Notes: generated from the sequence alone by a model not told the origin. A stretch of 22,899 bases of DNA from JBBQSU01 sp038234815 (GCA_038234815.1 JBBQSU010000048.1:1-22899); one strand, 5' to 3'. Shown: positions 14,457 through 22,875, numbered from the stretch's first letter. Numbers and translations: made by a program.

Positions 14457-14565
14457 ACGAAGTCTCCTTTTTAGAATCCCACTGATTGCAACGCATATAC
14501 CGAATGCAATTTCAAAAGTCTAATTATTGCCACGCTCCGGAGTATCTCGGCCCTGCGATGAAAGG

Positions 14566-15831
14566 TCACTTTTCTGCTCGCAAAGTTTGGAGCACGGTTT
14601 CATAGCAATCGGGGTGAATGTACATGCGCCGGAAGGTCAGTTGTCGGTTCAATCCTTCGATCATGGGCGACACCTGCGCGAATGGCACGAGTTTCCGTTC
14701 TCGCGTGCAGACGTAAATTTCCCCCGCGGACTCGGTTTGATAGGGCGTGTCGGCAGGCTCGTCGTAAAAAAGCTGATAAGAGGTTTCGCCGGCGCGGACA
14801 CCGACAATTTCGATCGCGCGGGAGAGTATCTTCGCTGCTTGGCCAGCCGGCTTGTCGGTGAGGTCGATGGTTTTGAACAGCCGCCGATAGAGCAGTCCGC
14901 TGCACAGTTCGGCCAGCACCGTGTCCTCGGCTTTGGTCCATAGCTTAAAGCAGTACATCACGGAAATGTCGTCCAGATCGGTGAACTCCTCAGCGGTCAG
15001 TCGCTGGCCGAGCAGTGCTTTGTAGACGTTATTTTCTCGCGTCGGCCAAGGCAGCCGGTCCTGTTGCGCCAGCCGCCTGGCCCGCTGAAGCGCCAGCTTC
15101 ACCATGCCTTCGGCGCTGCGCACTACCTTGTGAAAATAGACGTTGTGGTACATGTGGAACCGCGACTGCAAGTAAGCTTCCACGGCACTGATGCCTTTAT
15201 ACGTCACCGCCAGTCGATCGGTGGCCGAATCGATCGTCAACGCGTGGATCAGCCATTCCAGGTCAAAGCCGCCATAGCGGCTGCCCGTCATCAGGTTGTC
15301 ACGCAGCAGATAGTCAAAGCGGTCGGCGTCAAGCTGGCTTGAGAAGATGTCGCGGAGGCAGGGTCGGCCGCCTTGGCCCCGCATAAACCCCACAACCAGC
15401 CCGGGCAACGCCGGATCATGCTGGAGCAGTAGCCGATTGACCTCACCGTCAGGATCGGCGATTGTCTGACGAGTAAGCTCTTCGTGGTGCGTGCCGGTGA
15501 CGCGCTCAAATACGTGGCTGAACGGGCCGTGCCCAAGGTCGTGCAGTAGGCAAGCGGCTAGACAGAGCGTTTCTTCTGCCTCGTCGATCGCAAACGATCG
15601 TTTGAGTTGATCGAGAATGCGCCGGGCGGTTTCCATCACGCCTAGACTATGGCTATAGCGGGAGTGATCGGCGCCCGGATAAGCCAGGTGGGCCATGCCC
15701 AACTGCCGGATGCGGCGCAAACGTTGAAACTCCGCGGAGTTGATCAGCCCGAAAAGTAGGCGATCGACCGGCCGATCCAGCCGAAAGGCAATAACGTCGT
15801 GAACGGGATCGCGGATGATCTTTTCGGACAT
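14566..15831 (-). CDS. HD-domain phosphohydrolase (dNTPase/SAMHD1-like, YwfO-type)
   Basis: A 421-residue soluble protein. The HD metal site is complete: HSRYSHSLGV (His61), CLLHDLGHGPFSH (His97-Asp98) and LDADRFDYLLRD (Asp170). The N-terminus IRDPVHDVI...EFQRLRRIRQLGMAHLAYPGADHSR is the hallmark of the YwfO/SAMHD1-like branch, whose studied members hydrolyse deoxynucleoside triphosphates. HNVYFHKVVRSAEGMV is also family-typical. Cytoplasmic nucleotide-pool control is the best guess, though many members are uncharacterised. The start at 15831 leaves only 50 bases to the divergent cupredoxin gene, and no clear ribosome-binding site is seen. The gene is single on its strand; its stop at 14566 is about 110 bases from the lipoprotein start. 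Confidence 0.88.
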   Translation of the reverse strand: MSEKIIRDPVHDVIAFRLDRPVDRLLFGLINSAEFQRLRRIRQLGMAHLAYPGADHSRYSHSLGVMETARRILDQLKRSFAIDEAEETLCLAACLLHDLGHGPFSHVFERVTGTHHEELTRQTIADPDGEVNRLLLQHDPALPGLVVGFMRGQGGRPCLRDIFSSQLDADRFDYLLRDNLMTGSRYGGFDLEWLIHALTIDSATDRLAVTYKGISAVEAYLQSRFHMYHNVYFHKVVRSAEGMVKLALQRARRLAQQDRLPWPTRENNVYKALLGQRLTAEEFTDLDDISVMYCFKLWTKAEDTVLAELCSGLLYRRLFKTIDLTDKPAGQAAKILSRAIEIVGVRAGETSYQLFYDEPADTPYQTESAGEIYVCTRERKLVPFAQVSPMIEGLNRQLTFRRMYIHPDCYETVLQTLRAEK

Positions 15832-15881
15832 TATGCGCCAGAGGATATACTGCTTTGGACGACCTGAGAAGGAACGACGCT

Positions 15882-16184
15882 ATGCGAAACACCCTATTGA
15901 CTTGCCTGCTGCTGGTATTGACCGGCGCTGCGGGCCGACAAACGGTTGAGATCAAGGGGATGCAATTCAGCCCCGCCGAGGTGACGATCCATCGCGGGGA
16001 TACTCTGACCTGGCATAATGCCGACGAACAGGATCACACCGCGACCGCGATCGACGGGAGTTTTGATTCAGGCCGAATCGGGGCGGGGGAATCATTTTCG
16101 TTCACCTTTAAGAAGGCCGGACAATTCAAGTACGGCTGCGCTTACCACCCACGTATGAAGGGCGTCGTCATGGTGGGAGACTAA
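15882..16184 (+). CDS. Secreted plastocyanin/amicyanin-like cupredoxin
   Basis: A 100-residue protein with a signal peptide (MRNTLLTCLLLVLTGAAG) and one cupredoxin domain. It begins VEIKGMQFSPAEVTIHRGDTLTWHN and ends with the copper loop YGCAYHPRMKG. Type 1 copper ligands can be assigned as His52 (DHTAT), Cys86, His89 and Met92. The short C-A-Y-H-P-x-M spacing is like amicyanin and small plastocyanin-like proteins, so a periplasmic single-electron carrier is likely. The redox partner is unknown. The ATG at 15882 has AAGGA 8 bases upstream; an in-frame TTG 27 bases earlier is rejected because it would spoil the signal peptide. It is divergent from the HD-domain gene and convergent with miaA. 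Confidence 0.88.
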   Translation: MRNTLLTCLLLVLTGAAGRQTVEIKGMQFSPAEVTIHRGDTLTWHNADEQDHTATAIDGSFDSGRIGAGESFSFTFKKAGQFKYGCAYHPRMKGVVMVGD

Positions 16185-16250
16185 CACAGGAATCGCGTCA
16201 CTGATGTTGCGCTCGCACGGCTTTAGCCCTGCGCATCTCAGATACAGCAT

Positions 16251-17156
16251 TCACTCCGATCGCCAAAGTTCCATCGCACGATCATGCAAGATATCCAGCG
16301 GGCCATCACCAGGCAGCCAGGTGACATGGGGAAACCGCCTCAGCCATTTCATCTGCCGCCGGGCCAGTTGCCGCGTGGCGATCTTGATCCGCTCGATGGT
16401 TTCATCCAGTTCACGTCGTCCGGCCAGATGTTCGAGCAGCTCCTGATAGCCGGTGGCCTCGGCGGCCGTGAGAGAGAGCTGCGGAAGCGCGCGAGCTTCG
16501 TCTAGCCAACCCCCAGCCATCATGCGCCGCACGCGCGCGTTGATCCGTTTGTTCAACGCTTCCTTCTCCCACTGCAGCCCGATCCAGACCGCGCGATGCC
16601 TGGCCCGGCCGGCGGCCCAGTCGGTTTGGAACGACGAGATCGGCTTGCCGGTTAACTCAAATACTTCGAGCGCACGGACGATGCGGCGCTGGTCATTGGC
16701 ATGTATGCGACTCGCGGCCTCGGCATCCACTTGCGTAAGGCGCGCGTGCAAGGCGATGGGATCGAGCTCGCTCAGCCGCTTGCGCAGGGTCTCGTCTGCC
16801 GGCGGGCCTTCAAATAGCCCCTCGAAGAGCGCTTTGTAATAAAGCGGCGTGCCCCCCACCGCAATCAGTGGCCGCGATGGACCATGGAGAATTTCGTCGG
16901 CCATTTGCACGAAGCGAGCGACAGTGAACAAGTCGCCGGGATCGACTAGATCAATTAGATGATGACGAATTTCGGCTTGTTCGGCCGGGCTGGGCTTAGC
17001 CGTGCCGATATCCATTCCGCGATAGACCTGCATCGAATCGACGGAAAGAATTTCCGCGCCCGCGGACCGCGCAATTAACATTGCAAGGTCGGATTTTCCT
17101 GATCCGGTCGGTCCGAGTATCACCAGTGGAACGTTGAAAGCTGCCATGTCGGCCAT
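16251..17156 (-). CDS. miaA: tRNA dimethylallyltransferase
   Basis: About 301 residues, the normal MiaA length. MiaA transfers a dimethylallyl group from DMAPP to N6 of A37 in tRNAs reading UNN codons. The P-loop GPTGSGKS (15-22), DSMQVYRGMDIGTAKP (40-55, with the catalytic Asp/Ser), HHLIDLVDPGDLFTVARF, GGTPLYYKAL (101-110), ANDQRRIVRALEV and the ATRQLARRQMKWLRRF ending are all present. The start is uncertain: ATGs at 17156 and 17147 both fit, each just before the conserved beta strand; further upstream starts (17228, 17303) add residues unlike the family and lack a ribosome-binding site. It is a single gene here, not linked to hfq or mutL as in proteobacteria. Confidence 0.93.
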   Translation of the reverse strand: MADMAAFNVPLVILGPTGSGKSDLAMLIARSAGAEILSVDSMQVYRGMDIGTAKPSPAEQAEIRHHLIDLVDPGDLFTVARFVQMADEILHGPSRPLIAVGGTPLYYKALFEGLFEGPPADETLRKRLSELDPIALHARLTQVDAEAASRIHANDQRRIVRALEVFELTGKPISSFQTDWAAGRARHRAVWIGLQWEKEALNKRINARVRRMMAGGWLDEARALPQLSLTAAEATGYQELLEHLAGRRELDETIERIKIATRQLARRQMKWLRRFPHVTWLPGDGPLDILHDRAMELWRSE

Positions 17157-17514
17157 GCCTGTCGAAAATGCAGTATGCGTGCGCCCACTGCAACCCCTCT
17201 CTGGGCCAGCGTAAGGGATTCTATTCATATTACTTACGTACAACAGGCCAAAATGGCACGGCGTTTGGGAATTGGCCTTCCCAATAGGCGGCGCGCGCGT
17301 CACGGGGCGTCCGCTCCGACTCTCCTCGATTTCTCCGGGGCTGACATGGCCTATCCACAGTGGTTGAACAAGCGCATCGAAGCCAACCCGCGGCAGGTTC
17401 GGGTCGGATAAGTTCGTCCAGCGCGTCTGGCCGGACGTTTTGTCGCTCCTCGCTCCGTGCCTGGCTCTTGATTTCGCGGGGTTGATCGCAAAGTGGGACC
17501 AGGCAAAAGGTTGG
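17157..17514. other. Intergenic stretch between miaA and the Dabb lipoprotein gene
   Basis: No supported gene. A plus-strand ATG at 17346 opens a 21-codon frame (MAYPQWLNKRIEANPRQVRVG) that vaguely resembles the start of a lipoyl-synthase-like protein but stops at once. A string resembling a sigma-54 site (TGGCACG-N4-TTGG, 17254-17268) lies 80 bases before it, but it lacks the essential -12 GC. No terminator with a T run was found after the Dabb gene. Confidence 0.35.
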
Positions 17515-17991
17515 TTATTCTTCGGTAAAGTCGTACATCACCAGTCGGTCGGTGAGCGGCATGAGAATTTCGCGCGTCGCTTTGATGTGCATCGCATCGG
17601 ACTGATAGGCTTTGAGGGAGTCAGGCCCGTCGAATGTCATCACCACTGCAAGATCGAACGAGGAATCGACCGCCGACCTCGTTGATGGCACGGGCGGGCC
17701 ACAGCGAACATCGACCACGCCGGGGATGGCGGCGAACGATTTGGAAACGTCGATAAGCCTCTGTCGATCGGTCCGGTCACCGGGCCGGCGCAGCCAGCAG
17801 ACAATGACGTGAACGATGCGCTTGGTGCGACCATCGGCCCTTCTGGCAACTACGTTTGACGGGGTGGTTTGAGAGGCCGCGGCGCGATTGCCCGGCTCGA
17901 CTGTTGATGGACGTGTCCCGGCACAGCCAGGCAGTGCGCAGCTCAGCGACAAAAAAACCAGCCAGCAGATTCTGAAGGATCGGTCGGCCAT
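17515..17991 (-). CDS. Dabb-domain lipoprotein
   Basis: A 158-residue protein. A signal peptide with lipobox ALPGC (Cys23) is followed by a polar, Ser/Thr/Pro-rich linker (about 25-55) and a C-terminal domain from about residue 57. The domain pattern IVHVIVCWLRRPGD...FAAIPGVVDVRCG...FDLAVVMTFDGPDSLKAYQSDAMHI matches the stress-responsive A/B barrel (Dabb) dimeric ferredoxin-like fold. Dabb proteins are mostly of unknown function and usually cytoplasmic, so export on a lipid anchor is notable. The ATG at 17991 is chosen for AGGAGG 8 bases upstream, which lies across the end of queG; a frame from 18033 exists but loses the signal peptide. It starts 4 bases after the queG stop, so it is co-translated with it. 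Confidence 0.82.
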   Translation of the reverse strand: MADRSFRICWLVFLSLSCALPGCAGTRPSTVEPGNRAAASQTTPSNVVARRADGRTKRIVHVIVCWLRRPGDRTDRQRLIDVSKSFAAIPGVVDVRCGPPVPSTRSAVDSSFDLAVVMTFDGPDSLKAYQSDAMHIKATREILMPLTDRLVMYDFTEE

Positions 17992-17995
17992 CGCG

Positions 17996-18958
17996 TCAGC
18001 CTCCTGCGAGATTCGTAGTGACGATTCTGGCATTGCGCTGCAAAATCGGCAACTTTATTCGCTTGATGGCCGAGTTCCTCATCGCCGATTGATAATCCGT
18101 GCTGGTCCATTGCTGCACCGCAGACACGTCCAGTTTTCCGGCAGGCAGTCGCGATTGAAACGCCGGATCGAGCGAAAACGGCGCTCGCCCGTTCCACGGG
18201 CAGACTTCCTGGCAAATGTCGCAACCGAAGAGCCAATCCTGCATCAGCGGCTGGAGATCGGGATCGATCGTCGAGCGGTGTTCGATGGTTAGATAGGAAA
18301 TGCACTTTCGGGCATCAAGCTGATACGGGGCGACGATCGCCTGTGTGGGGCAGGCATCAATGCATTGTTGGCAGGTGCCACAGCGGTCGATCGCGGGGGT
18401 GTCAAACGGCAGTTCCAACGTCGTCAACACCTCCCCCAGCAGGACCCACGAACCGATGCGTTCATTGATGATGCAGGTGTTCTTGCCGAGCCACCCCACG
18501 CCCGCCCGGGCGGATAATTCCTTTTCCATAACCGGGGCCGTATCGACGGCGCAGCGGGTTTGCGCATCCGGCACCTGCTCTTTGATCCAATCGGCCAAAG
18601 CGTACAAACGCGACTTAAGCAACTCGTGATAATCGTCGCCTAGCACATAGCGGGCGATTTTCCCCTGGGCGTTGCCGGGGATGTCGGATTGATCTTCGAG
18701 CTTTGCGTGATAGTTGCAGGCCACGCAAATCACGCTCTTCGCTCCAGGCATGTACGTCGTTGGGCTGGTGCGTTCGTCCAATCGCCGGGCGAGATATTCC
18801 ATCGAGCCCTGGCGGCCGTCGTCCAGCCATTGCCGCAAATACGATCGATAGCGCGAATCGTCGGCAGAGCAAATGCCCACCAGATCGAAGCCGAGCTGCC
18901 GAGATCGTTCCTTGATCTGTCCGGAGAGGTTCGAGGAGTTGATCAGTGAAATGCTCAT
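17996..18958 (-). CDS. queG: Epoxyqueuosine reductase
   Basis: A 320-residue enzyme that reduces epoxyqueuosine to queuosine in tRNA, the last step of queuosine synthesis, using cobalamin and two [4Fe-4S] clusters. Seen are the cobalamin-binding N-terminal region (AVDTAPVMEKELSARAGVGWLGKNTC, catalytic Asp139) and the ferredoxin-like cluster motifs CGTCQQCIDACP (Cys193, 196, 199, 203), Cys219 and GCDICQEVCPWN (Cys246, 249, 253). It is shorter than the Escherichia coli enzyme because the C-terminal HEAT-like extension is reduced. The ATG at 18958 has GGAGG 7 bases upstream, placed right after the MATE stop; a TTG one codon earlier is less likely. It lies between a MATE transporter and a Dabb lipoprotein; no other que gene is in the window. 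Confidence 0.94.
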   Translation of the reverse strand: MSISLINSSNLSGQIKERSRQLGFDLVGICSADDSRYRSYLRQWLDDGRQGSMEYLARRLDERTSPTTYMPGAKSVICVACNYHAKLEDQSDIPGNAQGKIARYVLGDDYHELLKSRLYALADWIKEQVPDAQTRCAVDTAPVMEKELSARAGVGWLGKNTCIINERIGSWVLLGEVLTTLELPFDTPAIDRCGTCQQCIDACPTQAIVAPYQLDARKCISYLTIEHRSTIDPDLQPLMQDWLFGCDICQEVCPWNGRAPFSLDPAFQSRLPAGKLDVSAVQQWTSTDYQSAMRNSAIKRIKLPILQRNARIVTTNLAGG

Positions 18959-18970
18959 CAAAGGCCCTCC

Positions 18971-20362
18971 TCAAATCTCGATCCGTTTCCACCCGCCATG
19001 CATGAAGCGAGAGAACGCGATCGCTCCGCGAATGAAAAGTTCGCCGGCCAGCACGATCCAGATGATCTGTAAGCCATATCCGAGTCGCCCGCCGACGATT
19101 TCTACGCCGACGAATCGCAGCAAAATGACGCTTGCCAGGCTCAGGATCATCACTACGAAGGTGTCGCCAGCCCCGCGTAGAGCGCCGCTAAAGATAAGAT
19201 ACGCTGCGAATCCGGATTGAATGAATCCGGTGACGAAGAGGCATCGCCGGGTGAGTTCGATGACCTGGGGATCATTTGAACTGAGCCACGATGCGGGGAT
19301 TCGCCCGAAAAAGATGAAAAAAAGTCCGCAGAGAGTCATAAATCCGCCGCCCAGAGCATAGGCCAGGAAGGTGGCCCGGGCGGCGCGGCGCGGGTCTTTC
19401 ATCCCCAGGCTTTGTCCCACCATTGTTGAAGCGCCGGTGGCAAATGCAAAGCCGACCAGGAAACTACAGCTTTCGATGCGGATGGCGTTGATGTGGGCGG
19501 CGCTCATCACATTGGTTGCGTCGAGCCGGTTAATCACCCGAATCACGCCGAAGTTGGCGACCCACGAAAGCAGGCCTTCCACCCCGGCGGGAACGCCAAT
19601 GCGCAGCAGACGCTTGATCGTCTGCCAGTGAGGCCAGAGCCGATGAACGAACAGCCGTATCGCCCCGCCTGAACGCAGGAGCACGATAAATTGGATCACC
19701 CCGCCGGACACATACGCGATAATCGTGCCGGCCGCGATCCCCTTGAACCCCATCACTGGCAACCCGGCCCAGCCGCGGCACAAAGCAAACGTGAAAAGGA
19801 TGTTGATGACGTCCACCACCACCATGACGATCGCCGGCGTGACAGTATCTCCGGCACCGCGCTGGCAACTGTTGGCAATGAACATCACCGAGGTGAATGG
19901 CAGCGTGACGCTGAGCATGCGCAGGTAGGTTTCTGCCAGCGCCGGGGCCGGGCCAATTAAGCCTGTCAGCGCGATCAGCGGTGCGCTGAATGCATATAGC
20001 AAAGCGCCGACCAGCAAGCCGATCAAGATCGCGGCGCTGACCGATTGACCGCAGACGGCGTTGGCCAAGGATCTGTGCCTGGCCCCAATGGCCCGGGCGA
20101 TGATGGCGGCGCTGCCCGTGCCGATGGCCCCCACCAGCAGGCCGATGAACCATAAAAAGTAAGTGATGGTTCCGACGGCGGCGCCGGCCGGAGCGGCATC
20201 GGCGGGCAGGTGATTGGCCAAATAGGTGTCGTTCAGCCCGACGGCCATATGCAAAATTTGTTCGACCAGCACCGGTAAAGCCAGACCGAGCAGTTGCCGC
20301 AGCAACCGGTGATTGCCGTCAGCAGGCAGGGAAAGGGGCAGTGACGGATCAACGGGCGACAT
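18971..20362 (-). CDS. MATE-family multidrug/cation exporter
   Basis: A 463-residue integral membrane protein with about 12 hydrophobic segments in two similar halves, as in MATE transporters, which export drugs or organic cations using Na+ or H+. The N-terminal LLGLALPVLVEQILHMAVGLNDTYLANHL and the paired QRGAGDT (first half) and LRGAGDT (second half) motifs, GKDPRRA-like loops and the ATGASTMVGQSLG stretch support the family. The substrate is unknown. The gene starts only about 30 bases after the terminator of the HEAT-protein gene and has no clear ribosome-binding site, so its promoter may overlap that terminator or it may rely on read-through. queG follows 12 bases downstream. Confidence 0.92.
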   Translation of the reverse strand: MSPVDPSLPLSLPADGNHRLLRQLLGLALPVLVEQILHMAVGLNDTYLANHLPADAAPAGAAVGTITYFLWFIGLLVGAIGTGSAAIIARAIGARHRSLANAVCGQSVSAAILIGLLVGALLYAFSAPLIALTGLIGPAPALAETYLRMLSVTLPFTSVMFIANSCQRGAGDTVTPAIVMVVVDVINILFTFALCRGWAGLPVMGFKGIAAGTIIAYVSGGVIQFIVLLRSGGAIRLFVHRLWPHWQTIKRLLRIGVPAGVEGLLSWVANFGVIRVINRLDATNVMSAAHINAIRIESCSFLVGFAFATGASTMVGQSLGMKDPRRAARATFLAYALGGGFMTLCGLFFIFFGRIPASWLSSNDPQVIELTRRCLFVTGFIQSGFAAYLIFSGALRGAGDTFVVMILSLASVILLRFVGVEIVGGRLGYGLQIIWIVLAGELFIRGAIAFSRFMHGGWKRIEI

Positions 20363-20389
20363 AATGGTATTTCATGCGACAAACGCGCA

Positions 20390-20422
20390 ATAAAAAAGCC
20401 CCAGCCGCGTCGGCCAAGGCTT
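20390..20422 (-). terminator. Intrinsic terminator of the HEAT-repeat gene
   Basis: On the minus strand AAGCCTTGGCCG (20422-20411) pairs with CGGCTGGGGCTT (20407-20396) around ACG, with three G-U pairs. TTTTATT follows. It lies 24 bases after the stop at 20447 and just ahead of the MATE gene. Confidence 0.85.
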
Positions 20423-20446
20423 GTTGAGGCTCTGAAGAGCGGCCAA

Positions 20447-22651
20447 TCAGGTCTTGGACTGATTCACGATCAACGTGCGCGCCTGATCGCTGGGCAGGTT
20501 GAGCGCGCCCATCGCCTCGGCCGCGGCCGAACGCACTTCGGCATTCTTGCCTTCCGTCACCAGTTTGACCAACCCGCTCACCGCACCGGCATCAAGATGA
20601 TTGCCATTAAACTTGGCGCTGACCGCCAGGCTCTTAAACAGGCTGACCTTCAGTTCGTCGCTGGTCTTTTCGTCCAGCGCCTTATTGGCCAAGGTGTCTT
20701 GGGCGGTCTTACTACCGTATAACCCGGCAACATTGCCGACGGCTTTGACGACTTCCGGGCGGGAGTCCTCCAGCGCGCCCAGTACGGTGCCTTCGGCCAC
20801 GTTCAGGTCTAAAACCTGCCCGCGGGTGATGGCCAGTTTGCTGAGCATTTCGGCGCTCCGCAGGGCGTACTTTGTCGCCGTGGCGTCGTCGATGGGCAGT
20901 GTCCCGCTATCCATTCGGGCCTTGTCCAGCACGGGCTTGAGGCCCGCGCCATCGGTCGCCTGTGTGGCCGTCAAAAGTGGATCGCTGGCAGCAGCCTGCG
21001 TCCACGACGACGCCACGTTCTTGGTAACGACGACCTTGGCCACGCGGTTCAGCCGCGCGGTCCCGGAAAGCAATCGCATCAGTTGATCGATCTGCTTCGG
21101 ATCGGACTCTTCAGAAATAATCACCACGTCGATCGACGGCTTGCCGGCGGCGGCCGCGACAGCGGTTTCGGCGGTTGTCGCGCCGACCGTGCCGTAACCG
21201 ATGCCCTTGAGCGCCTGCGACATCGAGTTCACCTGATCTTGAGACGGCATCAGCAGAAGCGCGTTGGCCGTGCCGGTTTGCCCCAATGCCTCGGCCAGAA
21301 GCGGAACGACCTGTTCCTGTCCGGCAAACGGCTTCTGCGGCAGCGCGCCAGCCAATGCCAACGCGGCTTCATAACGGACCTGTCGATCGGGGAAGGCCAG
21401 GGCATCGAGCAGCGGCTGGCTTTCAGCACCGTTAAACAAATTGCTCTGACCAACGATCTCCTGAAGCGATTTGACCGCCCGGATCGCCACGCCCGATTCA
21501 TGGTCCTTCGACGCGCGCGTCAACACCGCATTGAGATACTGCGTACCGGCCGACACACCATAGAAGTGGGCCGCGGGCTCGTTTTCCGCGCGGGTGGCAT
21601 CGGTTGCGCCGGTGGGCAGATCGGCCTCTCGCTTATAATCCGCAGCCAGCCACAGGCTCAGGGCGTCGCCCTTTCCTCCACCAATCTTCAGGGCATATTC
21701 CGCGGACCGCATGGCCATGATGTCGTTAAATATGGCTGCCGGAACGTCTTTCTTCGTCAGCCCGTTGCTTTCGTCCCAATACCACACATAAGCGCTCGGC
21801 TCCCGATTGTCGGCGACGATCGAGGCTTTTCTGTAATAGAATTTCTCGGCCAGATCATAGAACTGATCGGCGGCATTCAGAGCGGTCGCCGGGCCGGCAC
21901 CGATGGTGGCCAGGGCATTGGCCGCAGCCTGACGGGCCGATTCGCTGGCTTGCTTGCCGTTGGCAATCCGGGTGAGATACGGGACGACCGAGTCATATCC
22001 CAGATCACCCAAAGCCCCCACCACTTGCACCAACAGGTCGTTATCTTTTGTTTCTGTGGCGGCGACAAGTGGACCGAGCGCCGAACGCCCCAGCTCCCGC
22101 AGCACTTGGCGGGCAAAACCATGGAATTCACGCTTGTTCGGGTCTTTCAGATAGTTAATCAGGGTCGGTGCGGCTAGTTCGCCGGTTTCACGCAAACGGC
22201 CCAGCGCGATCACCCGCGGGCGGTCGCCTTCGGCCATCATACGCAAGTTTCGCTCGATATATTTCGGGTCGGATCGACGCGCGCGATGAGCCTGCGTTTG
22301 AATGCTAATCAGTTGCGTCACCGGATCCCGCAAGGCATCAACGCCCTGCCACCGAAGCATCCACTGCTCCAGATTGTCCTTGCGGGCCACAGCCACCTTT
22401 TCAAACGTATCTAGCAGCGCCGTCGGTTCGGAACCTTTGGCGATGATCTTCTTGGCTTCTTCGGCGGCCAGGTCATACCGGGCGATCTTGCCGTAGTGCC
22501 AGAAGGTTTCGACGCTCTCGCGCAGCGCGGGATCACCGGCGGGCGCTTTGGCCGCGTCGGGCGCGTCCTCGGCAGGTGCCCAGGCGCTGAACGATGCGAG
22601 CGAAACAGTCACGGCTAGAGTCAGTGCTAAAAAACGGGGCGGTCGGTTCAT
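20447..22651 (-). CDS. Secreted HEAT-repeat protein with embedded receiver-like segment
   Basis: A 734-residue protein. Residues 1-28 form a signal peptide (PRFLALTLAVTVSLASFSAW), so the protein is exported. Helical repeats of the HEAT type follow: RVIALGRLRETGELAAPTLI (147-165), FARQVLRELGRSALGPLV (179-196), DLLVQVVGALGDLG (205-218), RQAAANALATIG, VRYEAALALAGAL (425-437), RPEVVKAVGNVAGL and VRSAAAEAMGALN at the end. HEAT solenoids usually bind other proteins. Residues about 462-580 break the pattern and read like a CheY receiver (NALLLMPSQDQVNSMSQALKGIGY, SIDVVIISEE, AKVVVTKN) lacking the phosphorylatable Asp. A WHYGKIARYDLAAEEAKKII helix pair follows the signal peptide. The ATG at 22651 has GGAG 9 bases upstream; extension to 22855 would destroy the signal peptide. 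It has its own promoter and terminator. Confidence 0.88.
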   Translation of the reverse strand: MNRPPRFLALTLAVTVSLASFSAWAPAEDAPDAAKAPAGDPALRESVETFWHYGKIARYDLAAEEAKKIIAKGSEPTALLDTFEKVAVARKDNLEQWMLRWQGVDALRDPVTQLISIQTQAHRARRSDPKYIERNLRMMAEGDRPRVIALGRLRETGELAAPTLINYLKDPNKREFHGFARQVLRELGRSALGPLVAATETKDNDLLVQVVGALGDLGYDSVVPYLTRIANGKQASESARQAAANALATIGAGPATALNAADQFYDLAEKFYYRKASIVADNREPSAYVWYWDESNGLTKKDVPAAIFNDIMAMRSAEYALKIGGGKGDALSLWLAADYKREADLPTGATDATRAENEPAAHFYGVSAGTQYLNAVLTRASKDHESGVAIRAVKSLQEIVGQSNLFNGAESQPLLDALAFPDRQVRYEAALALAGALPQKPFAGQEQVVPLLAEALGQTGTANALLLMPSQDQVNSMSQALKGIGYGTVGATTAETAVAAAAGKPSIDVVIISEESDPKQIDQLMRLLSGTARLNRVAKVVVTKNVASSWTQAAASDPLLTATQATDGAGLKPVLDKARMDSGTLPIDDATATKYALRSAEMLSKLAITRGQVLDLNVAEGTVLGALEDSRPEVVKAVGNVAGLYGSKTAQDTLANKALDEKTSDELKVSLFKSLAVSAKFNGNHLDAGAVSGLVKLVTEGKNAEVRSAAAEAMGALNLPSDQARTLIVNQSKT

Positions 22652-22717
22652 GGTGTGAATCTCCAGGACTTCAGCAGCGCGGGCATTCATCGCCAGAAAC
22701 GCTGTGGCGAGTGAGTG

Positions 22718-22746
22718 AGGATAAAAGGCGCGCGTAAGAGTGTCAA
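22718..22746 (-). promoter_or_regulatory. Strong predicted promoter of the HEAT-repeat gene
   Basis: TTGACA (22746-22741), a perfect -35, and TATCCT (22723-22718), 4 of 6 for the -10, are spaced by 17 bases. Transcription should begin near 22711, giving a 5' leader of about 60 bases before the ATG at 22651. Confidence 0.75.
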
Positions 22747-22809
22747 GAAACACCACCGGCTGAATCATCCCCACTTTTGCGCCCGCTATGTCTTTGGTGC
22801 ATAAAATAG

Positions 22810-22836
22810 CCCGAGCCCGGTTGTTACGGGCTCGGG
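22810..22836 (-). terminator. GC hairpin between divergent genes
   Basis: CCCGAGCCCG (22810-22819) pairs perfectly with CGGGCTCGGG (22827-22836) around GTTGTTA, the same loop string found in the 1801-1830 hairpin. On the minus strand CTATTTTATG follows, a weak U tract. It sits upstream of the leftward HEAT promoter and of the rightward gene at 22876, so its target transcript is unclear. Confidence 0.5.
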
Positions 22837-22875
22837 TGTGGCCACCCCGGCACAATCGACTGAAAGGAGTCGGTC

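Noticed and set aside
17254..17268. Sigma-54 promoter TGGCACG-N4-TTGG on the plus strand
   Set aside because: The -24 half is good but the essential C of the -12 GC is missing, and only a 21-codon frame follows.
17346..17411. Short plus-strand frame MAYPQWLNKRIEANPRQVRVG
   Set aside because: Resembles the start of some lipoyl synthases only vaguely, has no good ribosome-binding site and stops after 21 codons.
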